Position numbers and translations under genes: made by a program
Shown: positions 1 to 7,860 of the stretch, piece by piece
Layout: each line of letters starts with the position of its first letter
How positions within the stretch are numbered: the stretch's first letter is position 1
The notes under the pieces: generated by a model
Seen by the model: only the letters and a program-made list of their open reading frames with translations
What the model was told of the DNA's origin: nothing
Database searches by the model: none
From: Campylobacteraceae bacterium
Lineage (GTDB): Bacteria > Campylobacterota > Campylobacteria > Campylobacterales > Sulfurovaceae
Direction: 5' to 3'
Assembly (NCBI GenBank): GCA_026985655.1
Contig: JALSQB010000028.1
Span: forward strand, 1-17,978
DNA length: 17,978 bases

Positions 1-33
1 AACCAATGATTTAGCGTAAAGTGAGTCTGACAT
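1..33 (-). CDS. Start of an unidentified gene (partial, runs off left edge)
   Basis: The complement of 31-33 is an ATG preceded by AAGG at a spacing of 7 nt, and farther upstream by a TATAAT box. The frame stays open to the window edge and reads MSDSLYAKSLV. Only 11 codons are visible, too few to recognise a family. The good Shine-Dalgarno and -10 boxes are the support for a real gene start. It is co-directional with the HD gene but has its own promoter-like box, so it is not necessarily in the same operon. Confidence 0.5.
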   Translation of the reverse strand, partial: MSDSLYAKSLV

Positions 34-51
34 AAGTGAACCTTTTTTCAT

Positions 52-57
52 ATTATA
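52..57 (-). promoter_or_regulatory. -10 box (TATAAT) for the left-edge gene
   Basis: The minus strand reads TATAAT here, about 18 nt upstream of the partial gene's ATG and just upstream of its AAGG ribosome-binding site. I see no convincing -35 element. That is common in Campylobacterota, where the -10 carries most of the sigma-70 signal. Confidence 0.4.
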
Positions 58-87
58 GCGATTATTTTTCTTTTAGATTTTTGGGTT

Positions 88-675
88 TTAGTTTATTCTC
101 TCATTCCACATCTCTAAAACTTCATCAACGGTAATACTATCTGCTTTACGTTGAAATGATTCTAACTCATCTTTAAATATTTCAATATAAACATCAGGAT
201 ATTTTGCATAGCCTTTTGAGCCGTATTTATCTTTAATATGTTCATAGACATCTTGGGCATTTCCATTGTTAAACTTCATAGAACGAATAACCACCTCTTC
301 TAAATTAGGTTCTCCTCTATCGGCTGAAGATATGAGTGCTGAAAGTTTGGAGTAAAATTCTCCTTTAAAACTGGCTCGATGCTCCAAAACAGCGTGGGCT
401 ACCTCTTTTAATGACTTTTCATTTAACGTTTTTAAAAAATCATCTTCGGCTTTTAACACATACTCATAGGCTAATTCATTGTGAATCTTTCTATTGCTAG
501 CATTGTAAATATCGTGAAGATAACTTGCTAAGATAATAAGTTTTTCATCTAAATCTTTATTTATTTTTAATGCCAAATCACAAACACTATCGGCATGGTC
601 TATGAGGTGGGCTTCATCTCCATCACGATAATATCGTTCATAATAGCTTCTAACCTCTTTTTTAAATTTTTTCAT
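88..675 (-). CDS. HD-domain phosphohydrolase
   Basis: A 195-aa cytosolic protein of the HD metal-dependent phosphohydrolase superfamily. The metal-binding pattern is visible in order: His27, the His54-Asp55 doublet in SYLHDI, extra histidines at 94 and 99, and Asp119 in SSADRG. Family members hydrolyse phosphoesters, often of nucleotides. The substrate here cannot be told, and there is no attached GGDEF, RelA-type or nucleotidyltransferase domain. The start is secure: the minus strand has AGAGG 7 nt before the ATG. That ribosome-binding site lies inside a relic of the 3' end of a metallophosphatase gene whose TAA overlaps this ATG as TAATG. This suggests the gene was once translationally coupled to that phosphatase. 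It may share a nucleotide-related role with the phosphatase now at 9988-10713, but that is inference. Confidence 0.8.
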   Translation of the reverse strand: MKKFKKEVRSYYERYYRDGDEAHLIDHADSVCDLALKINKDLDEKLIILASYLHDIYNASNRKIHNELAYEYVLKAEDDFLKTLNEKSLKEVAHAVLEHRASFKGEFYSKLSALISSADRGEPNLEEVVIRSMKFNNGNAQDVYEHIKDKYGSKGYAKYPDVYIEIFKDELESFQRKADSITVDEVLEMWNERIN

Positions 676-681
676 TAGAGT

Positions 682-716
682 TCCTCTCTTTTTACTTCAA
701 AAATCTCTCGACTCTC
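682..716. repeat. Left copy of a 35-bp direct repeat bounding the polysaccharide cassette
   Basis: Bases 682-716 match 9995-10029 at 34 of 35 positions in the same orientation. The one difference, at 708 versus 10021, is synonymous in the shared reading frame (Arg CGA versus CGG). Identity ends sharply on both sides. The two copies bracket about 9.3 kb holding the DUF2334, nfrB, nfrA, ybcH-like and wecB genes. Position at a gene 3' end and direct orientation resemble attL/attR of an integrated element or a duplicated insertion site. Confidence 0.85.
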
Positions 717-718
717 TA

Positions 719-727
719 ATTTTATCA
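719..727 (-). promoter_or_regulatory. Candidate extended -10 promoter for the HD gene
   Basis: The minus strand reads TGATAAAAT, an extended -10 (TG-n-TAAAAT), right at the left end of the inserted segment. A start site about 7 nt downstream would leave a leader of roughly 35-40 nt carrying the AGAGG site of the HD gene. It could have replaced the promoter lost when the HD gene was parted from the phosphatase gene. AT-rich DNA makes such boxes frequent, so confidence is limited. Confidence 0.35.
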
Positions 728-761
728 TTTTTTTATCATGAATAGTTTGAAGTGTCATTTT

Positions 762-785
762 AGGATACCCATAAAAAGGTATCCT
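762..785 (-). terminator. Stem-loop just downstream of the DUF2334 gene
   Basis: An 8-bp perfect stem (AGGATACC with GGTATCCT) and an 8-nt loop begin 4 nt after the stop codon of the DUF2334 gene. Position fits a transcript end. On the minus strand the stem is followed by AAAATGAC rather than a run of T, so it is not a textbook intrinsic terminator. It may only protect the 3' end or separate the gene from the HD gene. Confidence 0.4.
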
Positions 786-788
786 TAA

Positions 789-3443
789 TTAGTTTAAGAG
801 TGATGGAGCTGATACAAAGGTATAGCCCTCTGCTTCTAATCCCTCTACAATTTGTTGTAAATAATCACTGCCTAAATATGAATGATAAAAGAAACTAGCA
901 ACACCATCACGAACTACTTTTAGTTTTTTAGCAAAACGAATAGTGTCTGGAGGTAAAAGTTTTCTAAATCCTGGATTTGGTACATCTTCTATATTATGTA
1001 TATTTTCAGGAATAATTTTATATCCATATAAATCTTTTTGAATCATGTAAGGATAAAATTGTCCAATAAATTTATTGCTGACGTTAATATCAGGACTTTG
1101 CTCATTTGGGAAGTAAAGTACTCTAGCATATTGAACAGGATAAATCTCTTTAATTCCTCTATAATGATTAGGACCAGCCATATAATGAGGAGCTTCCCAA
1201 GCAAATGCTGTTATAGCTAAGTCATTAAAAATATTTTTGCCCTCATTAATTCTATTTTTTGCCCATATCTCAGAATCATTCTCTTCTGGATATAAATATG
1301 AATAAGATAAATCTTGATGCTCAATAACACGCATAAATTCAAAATCATCTCCACTTAACCCATTATAAGGATTTGAAATTTGTGATGCATTTTCATCTAA
1401 ACTTTTATGAAATTGATGCGTTGTTCCATGTTGCACAATGGTAATTTTACCAGCATCATATAGTTCTTTTAAGCGTGTCCCAATAATTGAGTTAGAAAGT
1501 AACTCTGTTGTAGCAACCCCATTATTTTCAATTCCAAGAGGGTCTTTATATATTGGAATAGTAGCTACTGAAAATGGAATATTTTTACTTCCCATATAAG
1601 AGGCTATAGCATTTAAATCAGTAAGTAATGTTCTAGCATCTACATCTTCTAAACGCATAAGTGCTTTATGTACTTCTCTATGTGGTATTTGTAACATATC
1701 ATGTAAAATATCAGAAAAAGCTAAGTATCTATCTTCTTCAGACATAAATGTTAATGGTATATCACCTACAAACCAAAAGTTTTTTGCCTTTGTAATATAA
1801 GGTGTGGGTTGAGTATTTCCATTATTAATTGTTGAGGTAGCAGTCGCCACAACCTTTATACTCTCTTGATTAAGAATATTAATTCTATTTAGCTCTAAAG
1901 CACACGCATATGTTTTATTTTCTTCTAGCAAACAACCATTTGTAACTGCCCCAGGGGTAGCATAGGGTATGACTCCTTTATAGAGTTCTGTATTTTTATA
2001 CAATACCCGATTATATTTAGGCGTAGAGGTAACATCTTTAAAGGAGAAGCCATATCTATTGGCAAACGTACTATTTAGCAATTCAACATTGTTCCAATAA
2101 GTTTCTAAATTATTTAGATTATAGTTTAACCATATAATATTATTATCAGTTGATGCCACATCTTGATAAAAAGATTCATAAGCATCTCTTTCAACAGAAC
2201 CTACTGGATAACTATTAATAGCATTAAATGCTGTTCCTAGATAAAATACTGCTCGGCTATTATCTAGTTCATTTTTTTGATACTCTGTAATAGGTTTAGA
2301 AGTGATATTTAAATCAAAATGTCCTAAAAGGTTTTCTAAAAGCATAGAATTGGACTTACCTACGTTAGTTAAACCCGCTATCTCATCATATAAGATTAAC
2401 ACCTTATTGGAAGTTGATACTTTAGAGTACATCTCTATATCATCAAACTTTCCACTTCCACGCACCAAGAAAGAGTCTATTGAGATTAAGCTATTATTAG
2501 CATCAAACTCTTTTAAATCTTTCTCAATATTACGTGAAAATGTTCGCCATGTGCCATCTTTAGAATTGACCCCTAAACCATGATGAATATATGTTGTACC
2601 ACCATAACTCTCATTGGATGCTGTATAATACAGATAACGAATACCATTTTTAGTAGTTAATTTAACAAAAATCACATACTCTTCATTGAAATTCATTTTC
2701 CAATCTAAAAACTTATTTTTACTGTTATTGAGTAAATTTAAAGCATATCCATTGTCTGTACTTGCACCATTAAGTTGCATGATATTACTATGTGTCTCAC
2801 CATCCCAAACAGCTATCGCTGTTGCACCTGCTGGTGTGTTATCATAAATACCCCAATGGTCTCCTTGGTCTCCACTCTCATAAACAACTTTTTCATTTTT
2901 AGAAAACATCTCTACCCCATAGATAGAACCACTTCCTCTAATAAGAAATGCATTCACTGAAATTAGCATATTATCATTTTCAAACTCTTTTAAATCTGCC
3001 TCTATATCTCGTGTAAATGTTCTCCACGTCCCATCTTTTGCAGATATACCCAATCCATGATGAATATAAATCGACTCTCCACTTCGTCCATAATCTTCAT
3101 TATGTGCAGTATAGTAAAGATACCTATCACCTTTTTGTGTTTTTAATTTAAGATAAATTACAAACTCTTCACTGTATTTCATATGCCATTTTAAAATCTT
3201 ATTTTGACGATTATTCCAAGATTTTATATCATTAAATGAACCAAGTACAAAACCATTATCCATAGCTGAACCAGAGAGTTTAACCACATTTTGTTTTACC
3301 TCTAAATCATTAATAAGCTCAACTGTTGCTCCATTTGGCGTATTATCATAGATACTCCATCCATCTCCATAATTTATGGCAAATAATACTTTAGAGTAAA
3401 AAAGTATAAAAAATACAAATAATACTTTAATATTAGATTTCAT
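789..3443 (-). CDS. Secreted DUF2334 polysaccharide deacetylase-like protein with duplicated N-terminal module
   Basis: An 884-aa exported protein. A signal peptide covers residues 1-22 (hydrophobic core, VLFA cleavage). Two copies of a module of about 150 aa follow (about 25-182 and 196-341). Both carry IYDNTP, a YLYYTA strand, YIHHGLG, KDGTWRTF and an RGSG motif, and look like tandem beta-sandwich, possibly sugar-binding, units. Residues 346-590 form a mixed alpha/beta region. Residues 593-880 resemble DUF2334, a polysaccharide-deacetylase-like barrel, with RLEDVD (597-602), QHGTTH (671-676), WEAPHY (749-754) and FYHSYL (852-857) as likely metal/catalytic positions. DUF2334 protein YdaL lies beside a GT2 synthase in Bacillus exopolysaccharide loci, so a role in modifying or cutting the polymer made by the divergent operon is a reasonable inference. 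The start has AAGGA upstream. Deacetylase activity is not proven by sequence. Confidence 0.8.
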   Translation of the reverse strand: MKSNIKVLFVFFILFYSKVLFAINYGDGWSIYDNTPNGATVELINDLEVKQNVVKLSGSAMDNGFVLGSFNDIKSWNNRQNKILKWHMKYSEEFVIYLKLKTQKGDRYLYYTAHNEDYGRSGESIYIHHGLGISAKDGTWRTFTRDIEADLKEFENDNMLISVNAFLIRGSGSIYGVEMFSKNEKVVYESGDQGDHWGIYDNTPAGATAIAVWDGETHSNIMQLNGASTDNGYALNLLNNSKNKFLDWKMNFNEEYVIFVKLTTKNGIRYLYYTASNESYGGTTYIHHGLGVNSKDGTWRTFSRNIEKDLKEFDANNSLISIDSFLVRGSGKFDDIEMYSKVSTSNKVLILYDEIAGLTNVGKSNSMLLENLLGHFDLNITSKPITEYQKNELDNSRAVFYLGTAFNAINSYPVGSVERDAYESFYQDVASTDNNIIWLNYNLNNLETYWNNVELLNSTFANRYGFSFKDVTSTPKYNRVLYKNTELYKGVIPYATPGAVTNGCLLEENKTYACALELNRINILNQESIKVVATATSTINNGNTQPTPYITKAKNFWFVGDIPLTFMSEEDRYLAFSDILHDMLQIPHREVHKALMRLEDVDARTLLTDLNAIASYMGSKNIPFSVATIPIYKDPLGIENNGVATTELLSNSIIGTRLKELYDAGKITIVQHGTTHQFHKSLDENASQISNPYNGLSGDDFEFMRVIEHQDLSYSYLYPEENDSEIWAKNRINEGKNIFNDLAITAFAWEAPHYMAGPNHYRGIKEIYPVQYARVLYFPNEQSPDINVSNKFIGQFYPYMIQKDLYGYKIIPENIHNIEDVPNPGFRKLLPPDTIRFAKKLKVVRDGVASFFYHSYLGSDYLQQIVEGLEAEGYTFVSAPSLLN

Positions 3444-3473
3444 CTAATTTTCCTTTTTAATTAATTTGGTAAA

Positions 3474-3508
3474 ATTTTAACATAATTAAATAAATTAAAT
3501 GTTAAAAT
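3474..3508. promoter_or_regulatory. Divergent promoters in a 10-bp perfect inverted repeat
   Basis: The arms ATTTTAACAT (3474-3483) and ATGTTAAAAT (3499-3508) are exact reverse complements with a 15-bp spacer. Each arm holds an extended -10 box, TGTTAAAAT, pointing outward: the left one reads into the DUF2334 gene, the right one into nfrB. The spacer regions of the two promoters overlap, so the two transcription units probably compete or are controlled together. The symmetry would also suit a dimeric regulator. A start near 3515 places the ATG at 3499 outside the nfrB message and supports the nfrB start at 3553. Confidence 0.5.
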
Positions 3509-3552
3509 ATTTTTTTATATTAAAAAATATTAGATTTCAGGAAGAGAGACTT

Positions 3553-5028
3553 ATGGAAATAATTGATTACATTTCATTGTATTGGTTAATTATCAAACTA
3601 ATGACCTTTTTTACCGTCATTATTTTGTTTATTAGTGGTGCAGATGATTTTTTTATAGATGTATATTATTGGATACGAAGGGGATTTAAATCTTCTATTG
3701 GGGAAGAGAAATATCCTAATATATCTACCCAAGAGCTTATAAATCATCCAGAGAAACCTTTGGCACTTATGGTTCCTGCTTGGGATGAGGCTGTTGTCAT
3801 TGAGAAAATGTTGCTCAATACACTCAAAACATTTCAATATAAAAACTTACATATCTTTGTAGGAACATACCCTAATGACCCTGCCACACAAGAAAAAGTA
3901 GATAAAGTAACAGCCATACATCACAATGTCCATAAAGTAATAAACAAAACCCCTGGTGGAACAACAAAAGCTGATTGCTTAAATAATGTTATTAATTATA
4001 TATTTGAATATGAAAAAGCATCAGATATTGAGTTTACAACCATAACATATCATGACTCTGAAGATATTGTCCACCCTATGGAGTTAAAACTTGCTAACTA
4101 CATGATAGGCACAGAGAGTAAAGATTTGATGCAAATTCCAGTTATGCCCTTAACGACCAATCCTCTCAATTTCAATGGTACACACTATCAAGATGAGTTT
4201 ATTGAGACAGGATTTAAAGATATGTTGGTTAGAGAGAGTATCTCAGGATATGTGCCAAGCTCTGGTGTTGCTACCTCATTTAGTAAAAAAGCCATTGCTA
4301 CGCTCTCACGACTCAATAATGGTATCGTCTTTAACACCAAAAGTCTAACAGAAGATTATGATATTGGCTACAGACTTTTAAGTGAAGGATTAAACCTTGC
4401 TTTTGTGACCTTTCCTGTTAAAGTTACCAAAAAAGTCAAAACTTGGTATGGAACAGTTGAAGAGAGAGAGGTTGAGGAGTATATCGTCTCCAAAGGGTAC
4501 TTTCCTACTAAATTTCTACAAGCTTATCGACAAAAATCAAGATGGATGGTTGGTATTATTTTTCAAGGAAATAGAGATATTGGTTGGCCAAAAGGTTTAG
4601 GGCTAAAATATATCTTATATCGTGATAGAAAAGCCATATTTACCCACCCTGCTAATCTTTTTGCTTATATTATAATGTTTAATTTAATTTATTTATCATT
4701 AACTTATCATTTTAACGATGAAGCTTGGCATTTTCCAGAGTTTATTCCAGAAGATAGTTGGCTATGGATACTTATCTATTGTAATGCTATTTTTTTAATG
4801 AGTCGATTTTTTCATAGATTCTATTTTGTCAATAAATTTTATGGATTCTCTTCAGCCATATTGAGTATTCCTCGACTTATTTGGGGAAATATTGTCAATC
4901 TGTTTGCATTGGTTCGTGCCTTTTCTCAATATAGAGATAGTAAAAAAGGCACGGTGAAAAAAGAGGTTAAATGGGATAAAACAGACCATGAATTCCCAGA
5001 TGAAATAGAAATTACAAAGGTTGCCTAA
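3553..5028 (+). CDS. nfrB: NfrB-type inner-membrane family 2 glycosyltransferase, without MshEN tail
   Basis: A processive GT2 glycosyltransferase that should polymerise a nucleotide-sugar at the inner membrane. Features, counted from the ATG at 3553 (491 aa): an N-terminal membrane segment (about 8-30) followed by the NfrB-typical GADDFFID; LMVPAWDEA near 72; VGTYPNDPAT near 103; the acidic HDSED motif (167-171); TED (266-268); QKSRW (327-331), the Q-x-x-R-W polymer-binding signature; then three or so membrane segments and WDKTDHEFP near the end. These strings resemble NfrB rather than cellulose synthase or PgaC. E. coli NfrB is about 745 aa and carries a C-terminal c-di-GMP-binding MshEN region, which is absent here. 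The start at 3553 is preferred over an in-frame ATG at 3499 because AGGAAG lies about 8 nt before it. The stop is directly followed by the nfrA ATG (TAAATG), indicating tight coupling. Confidence 0.85.
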   Translation: MEIIDYISLYWLIIKLMTFFTVIILFISGADDFFIDVYYWIRRGFKSSIGEEKYPNISTQELINHPEKPLALMVPAWDEAVVIEKMLLNTLKTFQYKNLHIFVGTYPNDPATQEKVDKVTAIHHNVHKVINKTPGGTTKADCLNNVINYIFEYEKASDIEFTTITYHDSEDIVHPMELKLANYMIGTESKDLMQIPVMPLTTNPLNFNGTHYQDEFIETGFKDMLVRESISGYVPSSGVATSFSKKAIATLSRLNNGIVFNTKSLTEDYDIGYRLLSEGLNLAFVTFPVKVTKKVKTWYGTVEEREVEEYIVSKGYFPTKFLQAYRQKSRWMVGIIFQGNRDIGWPKGLGLKYILYRDRKAIFTHPANLFAYIIMFNLIYLSLTYHFNDEAWHFPEFIPEDSWLWILIYCNAIFLMSRFFHRFYFVNKFYGFSSAILSIPRLIWGNIVNLFALVRAFSQYRDSKKGTVKKEVKWDKTDHEFPDEIEITKVA

Positions 5029-7860
5029 ATGAGATATTTATGTATTATATTACTACTATTAAACGCTACGCTTTATGCTAATCCACTCAATAATGCCTAC
5101 TCAAAAATAACTCAAGAGTACAAAGAGTTTAGAACCTATCCAAGAATTAATAAAGCCCAAGTATTAATAGACGATAAAAAAGAGACAGAGGCAAAAGTAC
5201 TATTGTTAAAAGCTTTAGAGATTGATAAAGATAATAAACGTGCCATTAATCTACTACTCCACATCTGCATAAAAGAGCAAGATACAATCTGCATAGAAAA
5301 ATACTCTCATCAATCAAAAAGTGCTGAAGTTGGATATTTCTATAAAGATAAAGCCCAAAAGGAGATAGAAAAAGAGAACTATAAAGGTGCCATAAAATTT
5401 TCTAAAAAAGCATTAAAATATAAAATAAAAAGTAGCGATAGAAAATTTATAAACTTAATGTTATTTAAATCCTATCTCAAATCAAATCAATATAGTGAAG
5501 CAGACAAACTCATAGATAAAGAGAATAGTAACCTCTATAACCTTTTTAGATGGTCAAAGATTAGTCATAACATAAAAGAGAAAAAATATGCCTACTCTTT
5601 GGCTAAAGAGTTACCCAATAAATTAAAATATTTAAAATGGAAAATAGAACTACTCATAGAACTCAAAAATTATACCCAAGCTTCAAAAGAGCTAGAGACG
5701 CTCAATAAAATAGAAGCAACAAAAGAAAATCATGAACAACTTCTCTATATATACTCTCTAACAGGTCAAGATAGTAAAATATTAGAAACGTATCAAAAGA
5801 AGCTAAAAAATGGGTGTGATAGATATGCTTTAAAAGCACTCTTACATCACTACCGACACAACAAAAGAAGAAAGCTGTCTATCTTAGAAAAAGCCTATCC
5901 TTTTAGTTGTTTAAAATCCAAAGAAAAAATTAATCTATCGCTAGAGTTAATAACACTTTTAAAAGTAAGAAAGCCTAAAAAAGCAAAAAAAATAGCCCAA
6001 GAGATAAGTCCAAAAATCAAAAATAAAACAGCACTACTTAATCTTTATCAAAATATTGGGCAAAAAGACAAACTCCTAGAAATACATAAAAAGAGTTTAA
6101 AAAGAGGATGTGATAAAACTGCCCTCTATTTTTTATTAGATTATTACAAAAATAATAAACCTAGAACAAAAGAATTATTAACACGTAACTATCCTTATAG
6201 TTGCTTATCTCTAGAAAAGCGAACAACGCTCTCTTTGGAACTTATATCTCTTTTAGATGAGAAAGGAGATAAGCATAAAATTGAAAACATTATTAATAGT
6301 ATTGATAAACGTAATCACTATCTCTATCTCTCTAACTTAGAGAGTAGCTTAGAAAATTATAATAAGACAATAGAGTATGCAGAAAATTATCTAAAAATAT
6401 ATCCAAATAACCCAGAAGCCATTAAAAATATTGGTTATGCCTACTTTAAATTAGGTCAAAAAAATACAGCACAACGCTATCTTATAAAAGCTAGTCAATT
6501 AGACCCCAATGATTATGCTCTTTTAAAAAATATTGGCTACTTAGCCATTGAGCTAAAGAACCATAATGTGGCTATTAAATATTGGCATCAATACATAGAA
6601 AAAAATAGAGATAAAGAGATTGCACTTGAACTAGCATCTCTCTATTTTTATAAATTACATGACTATAAAAGCACCAACAAAATATTAAATTTATATAAAA
6701 AATGGAGTAAAAGCTATTCAGAAGACTATTATGTGTTAAGAGCTAAATTAGCCTATAAAGGAAAAAATTGCCAAAAGAGTTTAAATTACTATAACAAAGC
6801 ATTAGAGATTAAAAAAGTTGAATATCTACAATATGAGCAGGTTCATCTACTAAAAGAGTGTAAGCAAAACGCCAAAGCAGTTGAATTAATGGAGAAACTT
6901 GTCAAAACATATCCTACAAAGATTAGCTACCAAAAAGAGTTAGCCTATATGTATGGTGAAAATAAAAACTATCCTAAAGCAATAGCTAAACTCAAAAAGA
7001 TAAAAGATAGTGAGCCTAAAAAGGTAGAAAATTACACAACCTTAGCTTATACCTATAAAAAAGTTGGTCAAAAAAAGAGAGCTGTTGATACATTTAAAGA
7101 GGCTATTGATAAAAGTGAAAATATAGATAATTCCCAACGAAAAAATATCAAAAGAGAAATTACAAACCTCTCTAAAGATTTCCATTTCTATTCAGTTCAA
7201 TCAATGCGATTAAACGCTTATAAAGAGCATGGAAATCTATCCCCTATCAATAGTGCAAGTTATAATGGTTTTGGAAACATGCAACTCACTTATCAGCCAA
7301 GATTTTTACCTAAAAATACAACACTTTATGCAAATATTTCACATAATCATAAAAATATAACAAAGAGTATTCAACCAAGCATAGGAGTAAGATACAAACC
7401 CCTAAAAGATAAAAAAATCTATCTATCAGCAGAACAACTTATCAAAACCAATAAGCATACAAGAAGTGATACGCTTCTTCGTGCCTCATTGGGTATTTCA
7501 GGTGAGCCACACGATTCAACACATGAGGAACTATATTTAGAAGGAGCCCATTTTGCTAAAGCAAATAGTAATATTCTTTATGGAAACTATGAGTTTGGGA
7601 AAAAGTATAATATAGCAGAGGGGACAACCATTACACCCTATATTACCACAGGTGCAACCTACAACAATGACAATATCCAAAAACAATCCGTAACCAATAT
7701 GGATATAGGAGCAGGTATTGCTGTTGATATATTATCAGGTGAGAGTCGATATGAGATAGAAAAATACAGAAATAGATTAAAACTAGAAGCGAGGCAAAAA
7801 TATGCAGGAAACAGCAAAGATAAACAAGCATTACGTTTACAATGGGAGTTTTTTTATTAA
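5029..7860 (+). CDS. nfrA: NfrA-like TPR and beta-barrel outer-membrane exporter
   Basis: A 943-aa protein close to the length of E. coli NfrA (about 990 aa), the outer-membrane partner of NfrB and the phage N4 receptor. A signal peptide spans residues 1-17 (cleavage after LYA). A long helical-repeat region (about 40-715) includes clear TPR motifs, for example IKNIGYAYFKLGQ near 465 and the next unit near 499. A pair of 66-residue repeats (246-311 and 344-409) each holds two cysteines (263/294 and 361/392) in GC and SC contexts. From about 717 the sequence changes to alternating beta-strands ending in WEFFY, with the aromatic last residue expected of a barrel inserted by the BAM complex. The likely role is guiding the NfrB polymer through periplasm and outer membrane. 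The ATG follows the nfrB stop with no gap, and the gene's end overlaps the next gene by 59 bp. Confidence 0.82.
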   Translation: MRYLCIILLLLNATLYANPLNNAYSKITQEYKEFRTYPRINKAQVLIDDKKETEAKVLLLKALEIDKDNKRAINLLLHICIKEQDTICIEKYSHQSKSAEVGYFYKDKAQKEIEKENYKGAIKFSKKALKYKIKSSDRKFINLMLFKSYLKSNQYSEADKLIDKENSNLYNLFRWSKISHNIKEKKYAYSLAKELPNKLKYLKWKIELLIELKNYTQASKELETLNKIEATKENHEQLLYIYSLTGQDSKILETYQKKLKNGCDRYALKALLHHYRHNKRRKLSILEKAYPFSCLKSKEKINLSLELITLLKVRKPKKAKKIAQEISPKIKNKTALLNLYQNIGQKDKLLEIHKKSLKRGCDKTALYFLLDYYKNNKPRTKELLTRNYPYSCLSLEKRTTLSLELISLLDEKGDKHKIENIINSIDKRNHYLYLSNLESSLENYNKTIEYAENYLKIYPNNPEAIKNIGYAYFKLGQKNTAQRYLIKASQLDPNDYALLKNIGYLAIELKNHNVAIKYWHQYIEKNRDKEIALELASLYFYKLHDYKSTNKILNLYKKWSKSYSEDYYVLRAKLAYKGKNCQKSLNYYNKALEIKKVEYLQYEQVHLLKECKQNAKAVELMEKLVKTYPTKISYQKELAYMYGENKNYPKAIAKLKKIKDSEPKKVENYTTLAYTYKKVGQKKRAVDTFKEAIDKSENIDNSQRKNIKREITNLSKDFHFYSVQSMRLNAYKEHGNLSPINSASYNGFGNMQLTYQPRFLPKNTTLYANISHNHKNITKSIQPSIGVRYKPLKDKKIYLSAEQLIKTNKHTRSDTLLRASLGISGEPHDSTHEELYLEGAHFAKANSNILYGNYEFGKKYNIAEGTTITPYITTGATYNNDNIQKQSVTNMDIGAGIAVDILSGESRYEIEKYRNRLKLEARQKYAGNSKDKQALRLQWEFFY

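Larger units (their letters stand above)
675..758 (-). pseudogene. Relic of a metallophosphatase gene 3' end, coupled to the HD gene
   Basis: On the minus strand this stretch is open from an ATG at 756-758 to a TAA at 675-677 (27 codons). Its last part reads ESREIFEVKRE and then EL. The ESREIFEVKRE string is identical to residues 229-239 of the metallophosphatase at 9988-10713, in frame and next to the stop in both. Upstream of that string the similarity ends abruptly. The stop and the HD gene's start overlap as TAATG, and the AGAGG ribosome-binding site of the HD gene lies in this relic. I read it as the original 3' end of the phosphatase gene, cut off when the polysaccharide cassette arrived. 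It could instead be what is left of a second phosphatase copy. Expression of the 27-codon frame is doubtful. Confidence 0.55.

Noticed and set aside
3499..3552. Upstream in-frame ATG as the nfrB start (509 aa)
   Set aside because: The ATG overlaps the probable extended -10 box TGTTAAAAT and lacks a ribosome-binding site; the ATG at 3553 has AGGAAG at good spacing and gives a normal NfrB N-terminus.
3553..5028. Cellulose synthase (BcsA) or PNAG synthase (PgaC) identity for the GT2 protein
   Set aside because: The strings GADDFFID, VGTYPNDPAT, HDSEDIVHP and WDKTDHEFP follow NfrB; there is no PilZ domain, no BcsB-like subunit, and neighbours are NfrA- and YbcH-like rather than BcsB/Z/C or PgaA/B/D.
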